This document shows, one piece after another, positions 6,766 through 14,376 of a stretch of 14,376 nt of DNA (position 1 is the stretch's first letter; the number at the start of each line of letters is the position of its first letter). The notes under the pieces were generated by a model. The model was not told the origin of the DNA, ran no database searches, and worked only from the letters and a program-made list of their open reading frames with translations. This DNA is from Labilithrix luteola (lineage in GTDB: Bacteria > Myxococcota_A > Polyangia > Polyangiales > Polyangiaceae), in assembly GCA_026225435.1 (NCBI GenBank), contig JAMFST010000222.1, positions 1 through 14,376 on the forward strand, written 5' to 3'. A program made the position numbers and the translations under genes.

Positions 6766-8442
6766 TTACATTCCCAAACGGACGGCAAGCGCCGGGTCGA
6801 GCCGGCAGATCTTCTCAAGGATTCCCGCTTCGGTCTCCCGCGACGGGGGCCTGTCACCAGGAGCACCGGCAGCGGGCTTGGACGCGCGGAGCGCTTCCAG
6901 AACGGTAGTGTACACGTCGACACAGAGCTCGGGCTGCCATGTTTCGAGCCGGTGGTCGTCGATTCGCTGCAAGAGATCCTCGAGGAGGGGGCGAGCCAAT
7001 GTGGGCTTCTTCCCTTCGACGGCCATCCTCGCCGCGAGAAGCATTTTTTCGAACTTCTCCCGGCCCTTGGCGGCGCGGCGGGACACGGCGAGGAGCAGGC
7101 CGACGCCTTCACCTACACGCCCCCCCTCCAGCGCCTCGCGCGCGGCGAGGACCGCGGCGTCGGCCTCGGCCTCGGCTGCTCGTTCGGCCGCGGCGGCGGC
7201 ACTGTCGCCCGACCCACCTCCGGTGCCACCGAGCGAGGAGAGCCACGTCTGCGTCTCCTCGCTGGCGAAGGCGGTGCCGTCGGAGAAGGCCAGCCTGGCG
7301 AGCGCGGGCAGGCGGTCGACGAAACCGCGGACCTGGCTGCCCACCACGGTCTTCGCCCCGGCGTACTCCGGGCCCAGGTTGCCGAGGGCGACGCCGACCA
7401 TGCGGTGCAGGTCGATCCAATAAATGTACGTCGCGGCGAGCGGCTCGCCCTCGTCGAGCACCTCGAGCCAGCGCCCGCGGGAGAAGGCGTCCTCCACGCT
7501 GCGACGGACCACCGGAGGGGGCGGCGGGACGCCGGTGCGCGGGCTGTCCGGAGCGGCGGTCGCGGGGACGGCGCGAACGGCGAGCCAGGCCCCGGCGCGC
7601 CGCAGGTGATAGGCCCAGGCCATCGTCTTGTCCTGCTCCCAGAGCAGCTCGGCGGCCTTGAGCACGGTCCCGCGGCACGCGTTGAGCGCCTCGGTGACCG
7701 ACTCGGCGCTGGTGACGGTGGGCGGAGCGGCGGCGGTGAAGACCGGTGCGGGAGCAGCAGGCGCGCTGGCCGCGACGGGAGCGCTGGCGACGGGAGCCGC
7801 CGCGGGTGCAGCGGCTTGTACATCGGCGGAGGGGGCGGCGGCGACCGGCGGGGGCGGCGGAGGAGGCGGAGCGGCGACCTCCGCGGCGGCTGCCACCCGC
7901 GATTCGAGCAGGCGGCGGACCATGCCCATGCCGGGGTGGAGGTCCCCGAGCTTCTCGCTGAGCATCGCGTCGAGCTCACGGAAGAGCGCGTTGGCCGCGC
8001 GGATGGCGTCCGCGTCGGCGGCGCTGACCGGCGCCGGCTCGAGGGTGGCGGCGATGTGCTCGACCAGCCAGCCGTACAGGTTGGCGCGCGCACGCGGGCG
8101 ACGCTCCGGGTACATCGTGTCCCAGTGGTTGGTCGTGAGCTCGCGCAGCACGAGCAGCCCCTCGGCCAGGCCGTTCCACCCAGCGAGGTTCATCTTGGCG
8201 AGCGTGAGCCAGGTCGCCAGGCGCATGTCCTTCGAGCGGCCCGAGAGCAGCTTGCTCGAGAGCTCGACGACGCCGCGCCAGTCGGGCGCCCCCGCGCTCA
8301 CGCTCCCCAGCTTGTCGACCTCCGCCTTCACCCGCTCGAAATCGGGATCGAAGGATACGTCCTCCCCCGACGGCTTCGCGCCGGCGATGGGGGCCAGGAG
8401 AGCCGCGACCTTCGTCTCGAGGTCCGGAAAGGCTGCTGCCAT
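6766..8442 (-). CDS. tssA: T6SS assembly protein TssA, VasJ (VC_A0119)-type
   Basis: TssA proteins coordinate baseplate recruitment and tube/sheath growth in the cytoplasm. The 558-residue product begins with an ImpA N-terminal domain (about residues 8-135), including WLTLAKMNLAGWNGLAEGL and TTNHWDTMYPERRPRARAN. A Pro/Ala/Val linker (about 190-243, with eight Pro in a row at 192-199) leads to a second region with HLRRAGAWLAVR (279-290), YIYWIDLHRMVGVALGNLG (339-357) and the strongly diagnostic RLPALARLAFSDGTAFASEE (377-396). These match the VC_A0119/VasJ family rather than the short ring-forming TssA1 type. A Gly/Ser/Ala-rich break (405-428) precedes a helical C-terminal repeat-like domain. 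ATG at 8442, preceded by AGG-rich sequence, lies 12 bp after tagF. The exact TssA class should be settled by profile comparison. Confidence 0.93.
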   Translation of the reverse strand: MAAAFPDLETKVAALLAPIAGAKPSGEDVSFDPDFERVKAEVDKLGSVSAGAPDWRGVVELSSKLLSGRSKDMRLATWLTLAKMNLAGWNGLAEGLLVLRELTTNHWDTMYPERRPRARANLYGWLVEHIAATLEPAPVSAADADAIRAANALFRELDAMLSEKLGDLHPGMGMVRRLLESRVAAAAEVAAPPPPPPPPVAAAPSADVQAAAPAAAPVASAPVAASAPAAPAPVFTAAAPPTVTSAESVTEALNACRGTVLKAAELLWEQDKTMAWAYHLRRAGAWLAVRAVPATAAPDSPRTGVPPPPPVVRRSVEDAFSRGRWLEVLDEGEPLAATYIYWIDLHRMVGVALGNLGPEYAGAKTVVGSQVRGFVDRLPALARLAFSDGTAFASEETQTWLSSLGGTGGGSGDSAAAAAERAAEAEADAAVLAAREALEGGRVGEGVGLLLAVSRRAAKGREKFEKMLLAARMAVEGKKPTLARPLLEDLLQRIDDHRLETWQPELCVDVYTTVLEALRASKPAAGAPGDRPPSRETEAGILEKICRLDPALAVRLGM

Positions 8443-8454
8443 GTTCTTACCTGC

Positions 8455-9441
8455 CTACCTACCGAGAGCCGCGAGGAGATCGGCGGCCGATGCGTCCCAC
8501 TGTTCCAGCTTCCGACCGAGCTCGCGCGGGAGCTGCGCGAGGATCTCCCGGCGGTAATCCATGCTGCGCGACATCGTCAGATCGTACACGTGCTCGTTGT
8601 CTGCATCGGGCGACCACAGCTCGGCGAGCGCGCTCGGCGGCGTGACCCCGAGCTGCAAGAGGAGCGAGTGCGAGCCGTCCACCGACCAGAACAACGTCGG
8701 CATGCAGTGACGCCAGCCGGCCGCGCGGCGGACCACGTCGATCCAGAAGGCGGCGATCATCGGACCGCCGCCGCCGAGAGGGAGGCGCAGCGCGAGCAGC
8801 GTGGTCAGGTTCTCTCGCCCGTGGAACGGGCTGACCGAGTCGAGGATCGAGCGGATGACGGCGAGCGGCGCGTCGGTGTCGGGGTCGCTGTAGATCGACT
8901 GCCAGACGTTGCGCACCGGCGTCGCCCGCGCCCAGTGGCTGTACTCGGCGGTGAAGTGCGACTCGCTGTCGAAGCTCGGAGCGGTGAGCCCGCCCATCCG
9001 CTCCTTGAGCGCGTCGCTGCCGGCCAGGGTGCCCGCTTCGTCCACGGTCTGCGCCGCATCGCCGAGAAAATCGCGGAGGAAGAGCGGGGCCAGCGGCGCC
9101 GTGTTGCCGGCGCGCTTCTCGCTGTACTGCGCGTACACGGCCAGCGGGAAGCGGCGGCCGACCGAGTCGACGCTGGGCGCGATCACGCCGCTCATCACGT
9201 TCGCCTCCTTGCCGCCGGGCGAGCCGTGAAAGACGAAGTGGTACGGCCGGCCGGCGGCGTACAGCGCAGGCCAGCGGTCCTTGTACTTCGCCTCGCCGTG
9301 GGCCATCCCCGCCTCGAGCCACGACTCGAAGCTGGCGAGCGGCTTGGCGCCGACGCTGGCGAAGTCCCCCATGGACGGGATCTTCCCGAAGGCGCCCAGC
9401 TCGACCTGCGACGGGCCGCCTTTCAGGAAGTTCCACACCAC
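8455..9441 (-). CDS. tagF: T6SS accessory regulator TagF (ImpM/DUF2094 family)
   Basis: TagF proteins repress T6SS assembly at the posttranslational level in several species, in Pseudomonas by acting on Fha. Diagnostic motifs are FGKIPSMGDFAS (residues 18-29) and GVIAPSVDSVGRRFPL (85-100). The protein has 328 residues, longer than the core family domain; the C-terminal part holds FWIDVVRRAAGW and PTLFWSVDGSHSLLLQLG, a pattern I associate with longer ImpM proteins. The start is one of two adjacent GTG codons, at 9441 or 9438. GAGGTGA (9446-9452) lies 4 or 7 nt upstream respectively, so the second GTG has the more usual spacing. This Shine-Dalgarno sequence contains the tssM stop codon, implying coupling. 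No fha, ppkA or pppA gene, the usual partners, is visible. Confidence 0.92.
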   Translation of the reverse strand: MVWNFLKGGPSQVELGAFGKIPSMGDFASVGAKPLASFESWLEAGMAHGEAKYKDRWPALYAAGRPYHFVFHGSPGGKEANVMSGVIAPSVDSVGRRFPLAVYAQYSEKRAGNTAPLAPLFLRDFLGDAAQTVDEAGTLAGSDALKERMGGLTAPSFDSESHFTAEYSHWARATPVRNVWQSIYSDPDTDAPLAVIRSILDSVSPFHGRENLTTLLALRLPLGGGGPMIAAFWIDVVRRAAGWRHCMPTLFWSVDGSHSLLLQLGVTPPSALAELWSPDADNEHVYDLTMSRSMDYRREILAQLPRELGRKLEQWDASAADLLAALGR

Positions 9442-9445
9442 CGGG

Positions 9446-9452
9446 TCACCTC
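9446..9452 (-). promoter_or_regulatory. tagF ribosome-binding site overlapping the tssM stop
   Basis: GAGGTGA on the minus strand is a strong Shine-Dalgarno match, and its last three bases are the TGA stop of tssM. It lies 4 nt before a GTG and 7 nt before a second, adjacent GTG. It supports a GTG start for tagF and translational coupling with tssM, but does not decide between the two GTG codons. Confidence 0.6.
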
Positions 9453-12400
9453 ACGCCGAAGGAGATCAGCCGCGGGCAAGTGTAGCCCTTGAACAGACGC
9501 TGGTGCTTCGTCATGTAGCTCACGAAGGCATTGTCGTCCTGGGAGGGGCGAATATCCATCTTCACCGTCCCGTTCAGGGTGCGCAGCGGCCACGCGGCCA
9601 CGATGGTCGGAGAGCCGCCGCGACGACCGCCCTCGGTGCCCGCTTCGATCTTGCTGGCGGCGTCGAGGAGGCGGAAAAGACCCCACTCACCCGGCCGGGT
9701 GAGCTCCTCGTCGCTGCTGCTCCAGCCGTGGACGACGACCCGGCTCGCCTGGTCCTTCGAGTCCTTCGGCGGCCACTGCACCGGCAGCCACTCCTCCGGC
9801 TCGTTCTTGTAGGTGTGGCTGGCGCCGTTGATGTCGAAGGTGACCTCGGCGACGTTGGTGCTGACGTTGTGGAGGTTGATCTCGAAGGTGGCGATGGGGT
9901 CGGTCGCCTTGGCCGGGAAGAGCGCCTTCTGGATCTCGAGACCGCGCTCGAGGCACTTGATGAGCGCGCCCGAGTAGTTCACCGAGTGGTTGAAGCGGGT
10001 GCTCGGCACGAAGTGCGAGCCCTGCTGCTCGAGCGAGCCGGCGAGGTTCTTGTCATAGAAGGAGAAGAGCGTCCCGTCGCCCGGGCGGAAGAACTCGGCG
10101 AAGTCGGTGAGCTTCACGTCCTTCCAGGTGTCGCTGAAGGGATAACCGTCCTCCAGCTTCTGGTGCCACTTGCTCCAGACCTCGGTCTCCCAGTTGCCGC
10201 CGTCGGTGCCGGTCATGTCCTTGAGGACGCCGGCGTAGCTCATCTCGATGGGGTTCAGGAGCAGCGGCGAGAGCACCGGCCGGGTGAAGCCGCTCTGCGT
10301 CGGGGTCATCAGCTCGTTGGTCGAGCGGATCGCCTCCTCGAAGGCCGCGGTGACCGCCTTCGGCTCGACGCCGCGCCCCTTGGAGTCGCGCAGATCGGTG
10401 AGGACGGCGACCAGCTTGGAGACGATGCGGTCCTGGTAGTGCGCCAGCTGCGTCTGGGTGACGGCCGCGGCTTGCGCGTTGGGATCGTTCTTCGCGCCCG
10501 GCGGCACCGCGGGGACGCCGAACTTGGTCATCGGGCCGAAGGCCAGCTCCGGCGGGGAGATCCAGCGCGTGGGCGGCGGATCGATGACACCGGCGTCGCC
10601 GAGGATGCGACCGAGCGCGTTGTTGCGCATGGCCTCGGCCTCGACGCGGCGCTGGATCTCGCGCTCGGCTTGCTCGCCGACCGCCTCCTCGAGGTGCACG
10701 TTCTCGTCGAGCACGCGCAGGAGACGGAGGTACGGCCAGGGAACTTCACTGAGCGCGTTGAGCTCCTCGAGCGCCTCGTCGTTGTTCGCCGGCTTCCTGA
10801 TCTCGAGATCGTGGAGGAAGTCCGCCCAGGCGCGGGTGTAGCTGGAGAAGTAGCGGTCGCGCAGCTCGTTCAGCTGGCGGTCGGTCTCCTTCTCGCTGGC
10901 AACGATCGTGTCGCCGAGGACCCAGCGCTCGACGGCGAGCTGCTTGGCGCGGTCCTTCCCCAGCCGGTCGCGGACGTACAGCTCCCAGCCCTGCTTGGTG
11001 AAGGCGCCGCTGACAAAGATCTCGGGGTTGGCCCGGGAGGTGACGTAGGTGCCGAACTCGGTGTTGAGGAAGATCGAGTCGCGGGTGATGGGGACGACGT
11101 TCTCGTCGGCGTCGCGCAACAGAGCGCTGTAGTCGCGGTCGGCACCGGAGAGTCGCTTCAAGAACGAGCGCGCGCGGTTGACGAGATTCGCGTCGCACGT
11201 CCAGACGGGGATCTCCTTCCGCTTCATCAGCTCGACGTAGTAGGTGACGTGGTTGCGGAGGATGTCCTTCTCCGGCTTGCTCGGGGCGCCGAGCGCGCGG
11301 CCCCAGGCCTCGGTGAGCGCGTTGGGCTCCCAGTCGACATCGAGCCGCTCCACGTCGCACGCTTCGAGGTACGCCTTGAGGCGGTTGAAGAGGACGTTGT
11401 ACTGGTCGGTGGTGAGCGCCGCGGAGGCCGATCCGACGCGCAGATCTTCTTCCAGGCGCGCCTTGGTGGGCGCGGCGAAGCCGGTCTGCAGGTTGCCGAC
11501 GTAGACGTTGCGCAGTGGCTCGTAGAGGTCGTTGCCGACGTACATCCCCCAGCGGTGGCTGATGGGCGCGCCGTTCTGCTTCCAGTCGTCGAGCTGCTTC
11601 AGCTGGTCACGCAGCTCGTCGAGGTGCTTGGCCTTGTCGGCCACCGTGATGTTGGGATCGCTCCAGGGGATCTTGGACGCCTCGGAGGCGACCGCGTCGG
11701 TCTGGGCGAGCAGCTCGGAGTTCTTCGCGTACGAGCAGGACGACGGCATCGCCACCAGGACCGCGAGGGCGAGCGCCGAGATGGCGAAGGCGACGCGGCT
11801 GGCGAACTGGCGACGCAGCTCCCCCTTGGTGCGGACGGCGAAGTCCTTGTCGGGGAAGACGATGCGGCGAAAGAGATCGGTGACGAAGTAGCTCTTCGGC
11901 TCGACCCGACCGGCGACGGCCGCGCCGGTGGTGCCGCCGGCGATGTTGAAGGCGCGGAGCATGCCGCCGACCACGCGATCGACCGGGCTCCCCTCCTGCG
12001 TGCCGCTGGTGAAGTAGACACCGCGGAGGATCGCCGTCTCCTGGAAGGCGTTCTGCTCGAAGAGCGCGCTGACGAAGTCCGAGAGCGGATTGCGCATCGA
12101 CTGGAACTCGAGGGGGAAGTGGAAGATGGAGCGGCGGGCCTCCGGCTGGCGCTCGTTGGCGACGGTGCGGACGGCGCGGGCGTGCAGCGTCTGGGCGAGG
12201 TCGTCGAACTCCGACTCGAAGCGCTTGGCGGCGTCGATCTGCGCGGGGCCGCCGAGCGGGAACGTCATGCCCCAGACCTGGGCGCGCTCGCTCTTGCGGA
12301 GGTCGTTCCAGAACTCCACGAACCCCGCCACGAGGTCCATCTTGGTGAAGACGACGTAGACCGGGACGACCATCTGCAGGCGGGTCATCACCTCGTCGAC

Positions 12401-13087
12401 GCGCGTGCGCAGGCGGCGACCGAGCGCCTCGATCTCCTCCTCCTTGGCGTTCATGATCTCGGTGACGCTGACCGCCACGAGCACGCCGTTGATCGGCTTC
12501 TTGGGCCGGTACTTGCGGAGGAAGCCGAGGAAGGCGAGCCAGGGCTCGAGGTCGTCGTCCTCCGTCGCGTAACGGCCGGCGGTGTCGAGGAGGATTCCCT
12601 CGTTGGTGAACCACCAGTCGCAGTTGCGCGTGCCGCCGACGCCGCGGATGCCGCCGCCGTTCTGGTCGAGGACGGGGAAGGCGAGGCCGGAGTGCTTGAG
12701 CGCGGTGGTCTTGCCGGCGCCGGGCGGGCCGATGATGACGTACCAGGGGAGCGAGTAGAGCGCGCTGGCCCCCCCGCCCTGTCCGAGGCGGCTCGACTTG
12801 AGCGAGCTGATGCCGCGCTGGATCTGCCGCTGCAGCTCGAGGATGTCGCCGCGGCGATCGGGGCGGGCGTTGGCGACCTGCTCCTCGGCCTGGCGGAGGA
12901 TGTCGCGCTCGAGGCGGCGCGCGCGCATGACCGCGCGGACGCGGCGCATGACGAAGACCGCCACCACGCCGAGGACGATGACGACCGTGAGGACGATCTT
13001 CAACCACAGCGGCCAGGTGAGGAAGTAGCCCCCGACCCAGGTGCCGATGAGGAGAAACGTCGCGATGAGGAGAGTCCAGAGCACCAT
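9446..13087 (-). CDS. tssM: T6SS inner-membrane complex protein TssM (IcmF)
   Basis: TssM spans the inner membrane, binds TssL in the cytoplasm and membrane, and reaches through the periplasm toward the TssJ lipoprotein. The 1213-residue product has two N-terminal membrane segments (about residues 3-22 and 28-47), a cytoplasmic NTPase domain and a third membrane segment (432-449), followed by a large periplasmic region of about 760 residues. The NTPase motifs look intact: Walker A GPPGAGKTT (120-128), Walker B ILLDTAGRY (165-173) and TKMD (248-251). Other family markers are FTSGTQEGSPVDRV (359-372) and LFRRIVFPDKDFA (405-417). The ATG at 13087 lies 5 bp after tssL. The long periplasmic part implies a TssJ partner, which is not seen in this window. 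Confidence 0.98.
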   Translation of the reverse strand: MVLWTLLIATFLLIGTWVGGYFLTWPLWLKIVLTVVIVLGVVAVFVMRRVRAVMRARRLERDILRQAEEQVANARPDRRGDILELQRQIQRGISSLKSSRLGQGGGASALYSLPWYVIIGPPGAGKTTALKHSGLAFPVLDQNGGGIRGVGGTRNCDWWFTNEGILLDTAGRYATEDDDLEPWLAFLGFLRKYRPKKPINGVLVAVSVTEIMNAKEEEIEALGRRLRTRVDEVMTRLQMVVPVYVVFTKMDLVAGFVEFWNDLRKSERAQVWGMTFPLGGPAQIDAAKRFESEFDDLAQTLHARAVRTVANERQPEARRSIFHFPLEFQSMRNPLSDFVSALFEQNAFQETAILRGVYFTSGTQEGSPVDRVVGGMLRAFNIAGGTTGAAVAGRVEPKSYFVTDLFRRIVFPDKDFAVRTKGELRRQFASRVAFAISALALAVLVAMPSSCSYAKNSELLAQTDAVASEASKIPWSDPNITVADKAKHLDELRDQLKQLDDWKQNGAPISHRWGMYVGNDLYEPLRNVYVGNLQTGFAAPTKARLEEDLRVGSASAALTTDQYNVLFNRLKAYLEACDVERLDVDWEPNALTEAWGRALGAPSKPEKDILRNHVTYYVELMKRKEIPVWTCDANLVNRARSFLKRLSGADRDYSALLRDADENVVPITRDSIFLNTEFGTYVTSRANPEIFVSGAFTKQGWELYVRDRLGKDRAKQLAVERWVLGDTIVASEKETDRQLNELRDRYFSSYTRAWADFLHDLEIRKPANNDEALEELNALSEVPWPYLRLLRVLDENVHLEEAVGEQAEREIQRRVEAEAMRNNALGRILGDAGVIDPPPTRWISPPELAFGPMTKFGVPAVPPGAKNDPNAQAAAVTQTQLAHYQDRIVSKLVAVLTDLRDSKGRGVEPKAVTAAFEEAIRSTNELMTPTQSGFTRPVLSPLLLNPIEMSYAGVLKDMTGTDGGNWETEVWSKWHQKLEDGYPFSDTWKDVKLTDFAEFFRPGDGTLFSFYDKNLAGSLEQQGSHFVPSTRFNHSVNYSGALIKCLERGLEIQKALFPAKATDPIATFEINLHNVSTNVAEVTFDINGASHTYKNEPEEWLPVQWPPKDSKDQASRVVVHGWSSSDEELTRPGEWGLFRLLDAASKIEAGTEGGRRGGSPTIVAAWPLRTLNGTVKMDIRPSQDDNAFVSYMTKHQRLFKGYTCPRLISFGVR

Positions 13088-13092
13088 GTCGT

Positions 13093-13827
13093 TCAGGGCT
13101 TCCCCGGGGTCGGACGAGCGCCGGTCCCCGCTGTGCCGACGACGGCGGCTGCCGGCGGCACCGCGCCGTAGCTCTTGGCCATGCGGTCGTTGGTCGAAGA
13201 CACGCTCACCATCAGGGCGATCTTCAGGCCGATGAAGACGAGGAGGGCCAGGCCGAAGAAGGCGAGGCTGAGGGCGACGATGGGCCGCTCGCGCTGCACC
13301 AGCGTGGCCACCTGCTCGTTGGGCTCACCGTGCGGGCTGATCATCTCGCTCGGCGGCAGCGCGCGAGAGAGCTCGGCGCCGACGTTGCTGGCGACCGGAG
13401 CGACTCCCCCCTCGGTGGCGCCGACGGCGAACTTCCCCTGGAAGCCGAGCTCCAGGCACCAGTAGTAGATCTCGAGGACGTGAGCCCGCTGGGGCTGCGC
13501 CTGGAGCGCCGTCATGCGGGTGAAGAAGCCCTCGCCGGCCGTGTTCTCGTGGAAGTAGACCATCTGCAGCGGGTTCGCGAGCCACTGGGCGCGGCCCGGC
13601 CACTCGGTGCGCACCACCTGCTCGTCGATGAAAGCGGCGATGGCGTAGCGGGCGTCGTCGAAGTCTTCCTGCGGGATGCCGACGTCGCGGCAGCGGCGCT
13701 GCATCTGGTCGAACATGCCGGAGATGCGGCGCTGCAGCTCGTCGACCGGCGGGAGCGCCTGCGCGAGGCCGAGCTGACTTCCCAGCGACAGCGCGTCGGA
13801 GGCCACCCAGTACATCTTGTCGATCAC
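13093..13827 (-). CDS. tssL: T6SS inner-membrane protein TssL (DotU/IcmH)
   Basis: TssL is a C-tail-anchored inner-membrane protein whose cytoplasmic domain binds TssM and receives the TssK baseplate. In the 244-residue product the DotU domain covers about residues 1-135, with YAIAAFIDEQ (61-70), NPLQMVYFHENTAGEGFF (85-102) and LEIYYWCLELGFQGKF (118-133), all family hallmarks. A single membrane segment lies at about 183-209. The remaining 35-residue tail is Pro/Ala/Gly-rich and contains no OmpA-like peptidoglycan-binding domain, so cell-wall anchoring, if present, must come from another protein. The start is a GTG at 13827, supported by GGGGAGG 5 nt upstream; the ATG four codons further in lacks this spacing. 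It lies 67 bp after tssK and 5 bp before tssM. Confidence 0.97.
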   Translation of the reverse strand: MIDKMYWVASDALSLGSQLGLAQALPPVDELQRRISGMFDQMQRRCRDVGIPQEDFDDARYAIAAFIDEQVVRTEWPGRAQWLANPLQMVYFHENTAGEGFFTRMTALQAQPQRAHVLEIYYWCLELGFQGKFAVGATEGGVAPVASNVGAELSRALPPSEMISPHGEPNEQVATLVQRERPIVALSLAFFGLALLVFIGLKIALMVSVSSTNDRMAKSYGAVPPAAAVVGTAGTGARPTPGKP

Positions 13828-13832
13828 GGCCG

Positions 13833-13839
13833 CCTCCCC
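13833..13839 (-). promoter_or_regulatory. tssL ribosome-binding site deciding a GTG start
   Basis: GGGGAGG on the minus strand ends 5 nt before the GTG at 13827. An in-frame ATG at 13815 would be 17 nt away, too far. This supports initiation at GTG and gives TssL the N-terminus MIDKMYW. Confidence 0.6.
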
Positions 13840-13894
13840 TTCTGTCCTGTGGTCATGGAAGAATCCATCGCTTCCCGTAACGGATAGGTGCTCT

Positions 13895-14376
13895 TCACCG
13901 CAAATTCGCGGGGTCGATCCCGTACAGCTTCAACTCGATCCCGTCCTGGTCGATCGGCTGGTAGAGCGCGATCGTCCCGGTTCCGGCGATGTCGTTCCAG
14001 AACTCCGGCGTCTTCGAGAGCTTGAAGAAGAGCACCCCCTGCTTCACCGGCAGCGCGCCCGGCGGGCGGTACTCGAGATCGAGCTTGGCGCCGTTGAGGG
14101 CGCTGTTCAAGATGGAGTTGATCTGGTTCCAGCTGGCGATCTTGGCCAGCTTGGGGAGCCGCTCGCGGACGGTGGCCTCGGCGATGCCCGCGGCGCCTCC
14201 TCCCGTGATGGTCGCGGAGACGAAGAACTCGTAGCGCAGCCAGGTCGCGTCGTTGAACCGCCCGAGGTAAAGGCCGTCGGAGCGCTTGTCGAGCGGCACC
14301 TGGACGTACTTCTCGGCGACGACCGCGTCGAGCAGCGCCGTCGCGCGGGTGAACATGGGGCCGAAGCTCTCGCCCA
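13895..14376 (-). CDS. tssK: T6SS baseplate-membrane connector TssK, C-terminal part only
   Basis: TssK trimers join the TssF/TssG baseplate wedges to the TssL/TssM membrane complex. Only the last 160 or so codons are inside the window; the frame is open through the right edge, so this is an edge truncation, not a broken gene. The ATG at 14356 is internal, since the codons before it continue in frame (GESFGP). The segment resembles the C-terminal TssK region that contacts the membrane complex. It contains a YVQVPLDKRSDGLYLGRF segment, an LPKLAKIASWNQI helix, and the closing pattern LPVKQGVLFFKLS, then FWNDIAGTGTIALYQP and a final KLYGI-type strand. Its place directly before tssL and tssM fits a frequent T6SS pairing. 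Gene identity rests on this C-terminal pattern and context. Confidence 0.9.
   Translation of the reverse strand, partial: GESFGPMFTRATALLDAVVAEKYVQVPLDKRSDGLYLGRFNDATWLRYEFFVSATITGGGAAGIAEATVRERLPKLAKIASWNQINSILNSALNGAKLDLEYRPPGALPVKQGVLFFKLSKTPEFWNDIAGTGTIALYQPIDQDGIELKLYGIDPANLR

Noticed and set aside
7846..7869. GGC/GGA-rich tandem-like DNA suggesting a repeat
   Set aside because: It is explained by eight consecutive proline codons of the TssA linker in frame on the minus strand.
9281..13171. A 1296-codon plus-strand open frame opposite tssM, and similar long frames at 6952-9492, 5232-6578 and 2003-3505
   Set aside because: They lie antisense to clear T6SS genes. Their translations are low-complexity Arg/Gly/Glu/Leu/Val sequences with no recognisable domain, as expected from the complement of GC-biased codons.
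13824..13868. A 14-codon minus-strand frame in the tssK-tssL gap (MDSSMTTGQKGRRP) whose stop overlaps the tssL start
   Set aside because: It covers the tssL ribosome-binding site, has no clear ribosome-binding site of its own that I could see, and is short enough to arise by chance.
13855..13868. Small hairpin ATGGA-AGAA-TCCAT in the tssK-tssL gap
   Set aside because: The stem is only 5 bp with no T run or conserved context; not distinguishable from chance.
1..14376. Effector-immunity pairs, mobile elements, tRNA genes or CRISPR arrays
   Set aside because: Virtually all sequence is accounted for by T6SS structural genes and short gaps. No direct-repeat arrays, transposase motifs or tRNA-like structures were seen by eye.

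Overview
The window is most of a type VI secretion system (T6SS) structural locus from a GC-rich Gram-negative bacterium. Strong G/C third-position bias produces very long antisense open frames. Gene content, Ala/Pro-rich linkers and base composition would fit a myxobacterium or related deltaproteobacterial lineage (Myxococcota), but nothing here proves the phylum.

All T6SS genes lie on the minus strand, so the operon reads from the right edge to the left: tssK (only its 3' part is inside) - tssL - tssM - tagF - tssA - tssB - tssC - tssD/hcp - tssE - tssF - tssG. Most junctions are tight: 5 bp between tssL and tssM, 4 bp between tssM and tagF, 12 bp between tagF and tssA, 2 bp between tssB and tssC, and a 37-bp overlap of tssF and tssG. 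Wider gaps occur at tssK/tssL (67 bp), tssA/tssB (71 bp, with an imperfect inverted repeat), tssC/hcp (173 bp, with several hairpins) and hcp/tssE (87 bp, with a terminator-like hairpin). At the left edge, a plus-strand gene for a probable lipoprotein runs convergently and ends 18 bp from tssG. No gene-free stretch exceeds 300 bp, and no RNA gene, insertion sequence, CRISPR array or integrase is visible.

The products assemble as follows. TssL and TssM form the inner-membrane part of the trans-envelope complex. TssK links it to the baseplate of TssE, TssF and TssG. TssA coordinates assembly. Hcp forms the inner tube and TssB/TssC the contractile sheath around it. TagF is a posttranslational regulator. 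Not seen here are TssJ, the ClpV unfoldase (TssH), VgrG (TssI), PAAR, the Fha/PpkA/PppA regulators and any effector-immunity pair; they may lie beyond the right edge or elsewhere.

The parts are a recognisable T6SS rather than a new machine. The points most worth a second look are the apparent transcriptional insulation of hcp, the mutually exclusive hairpins after tssC, the unidentified lipoprotein, and the gene order itself.
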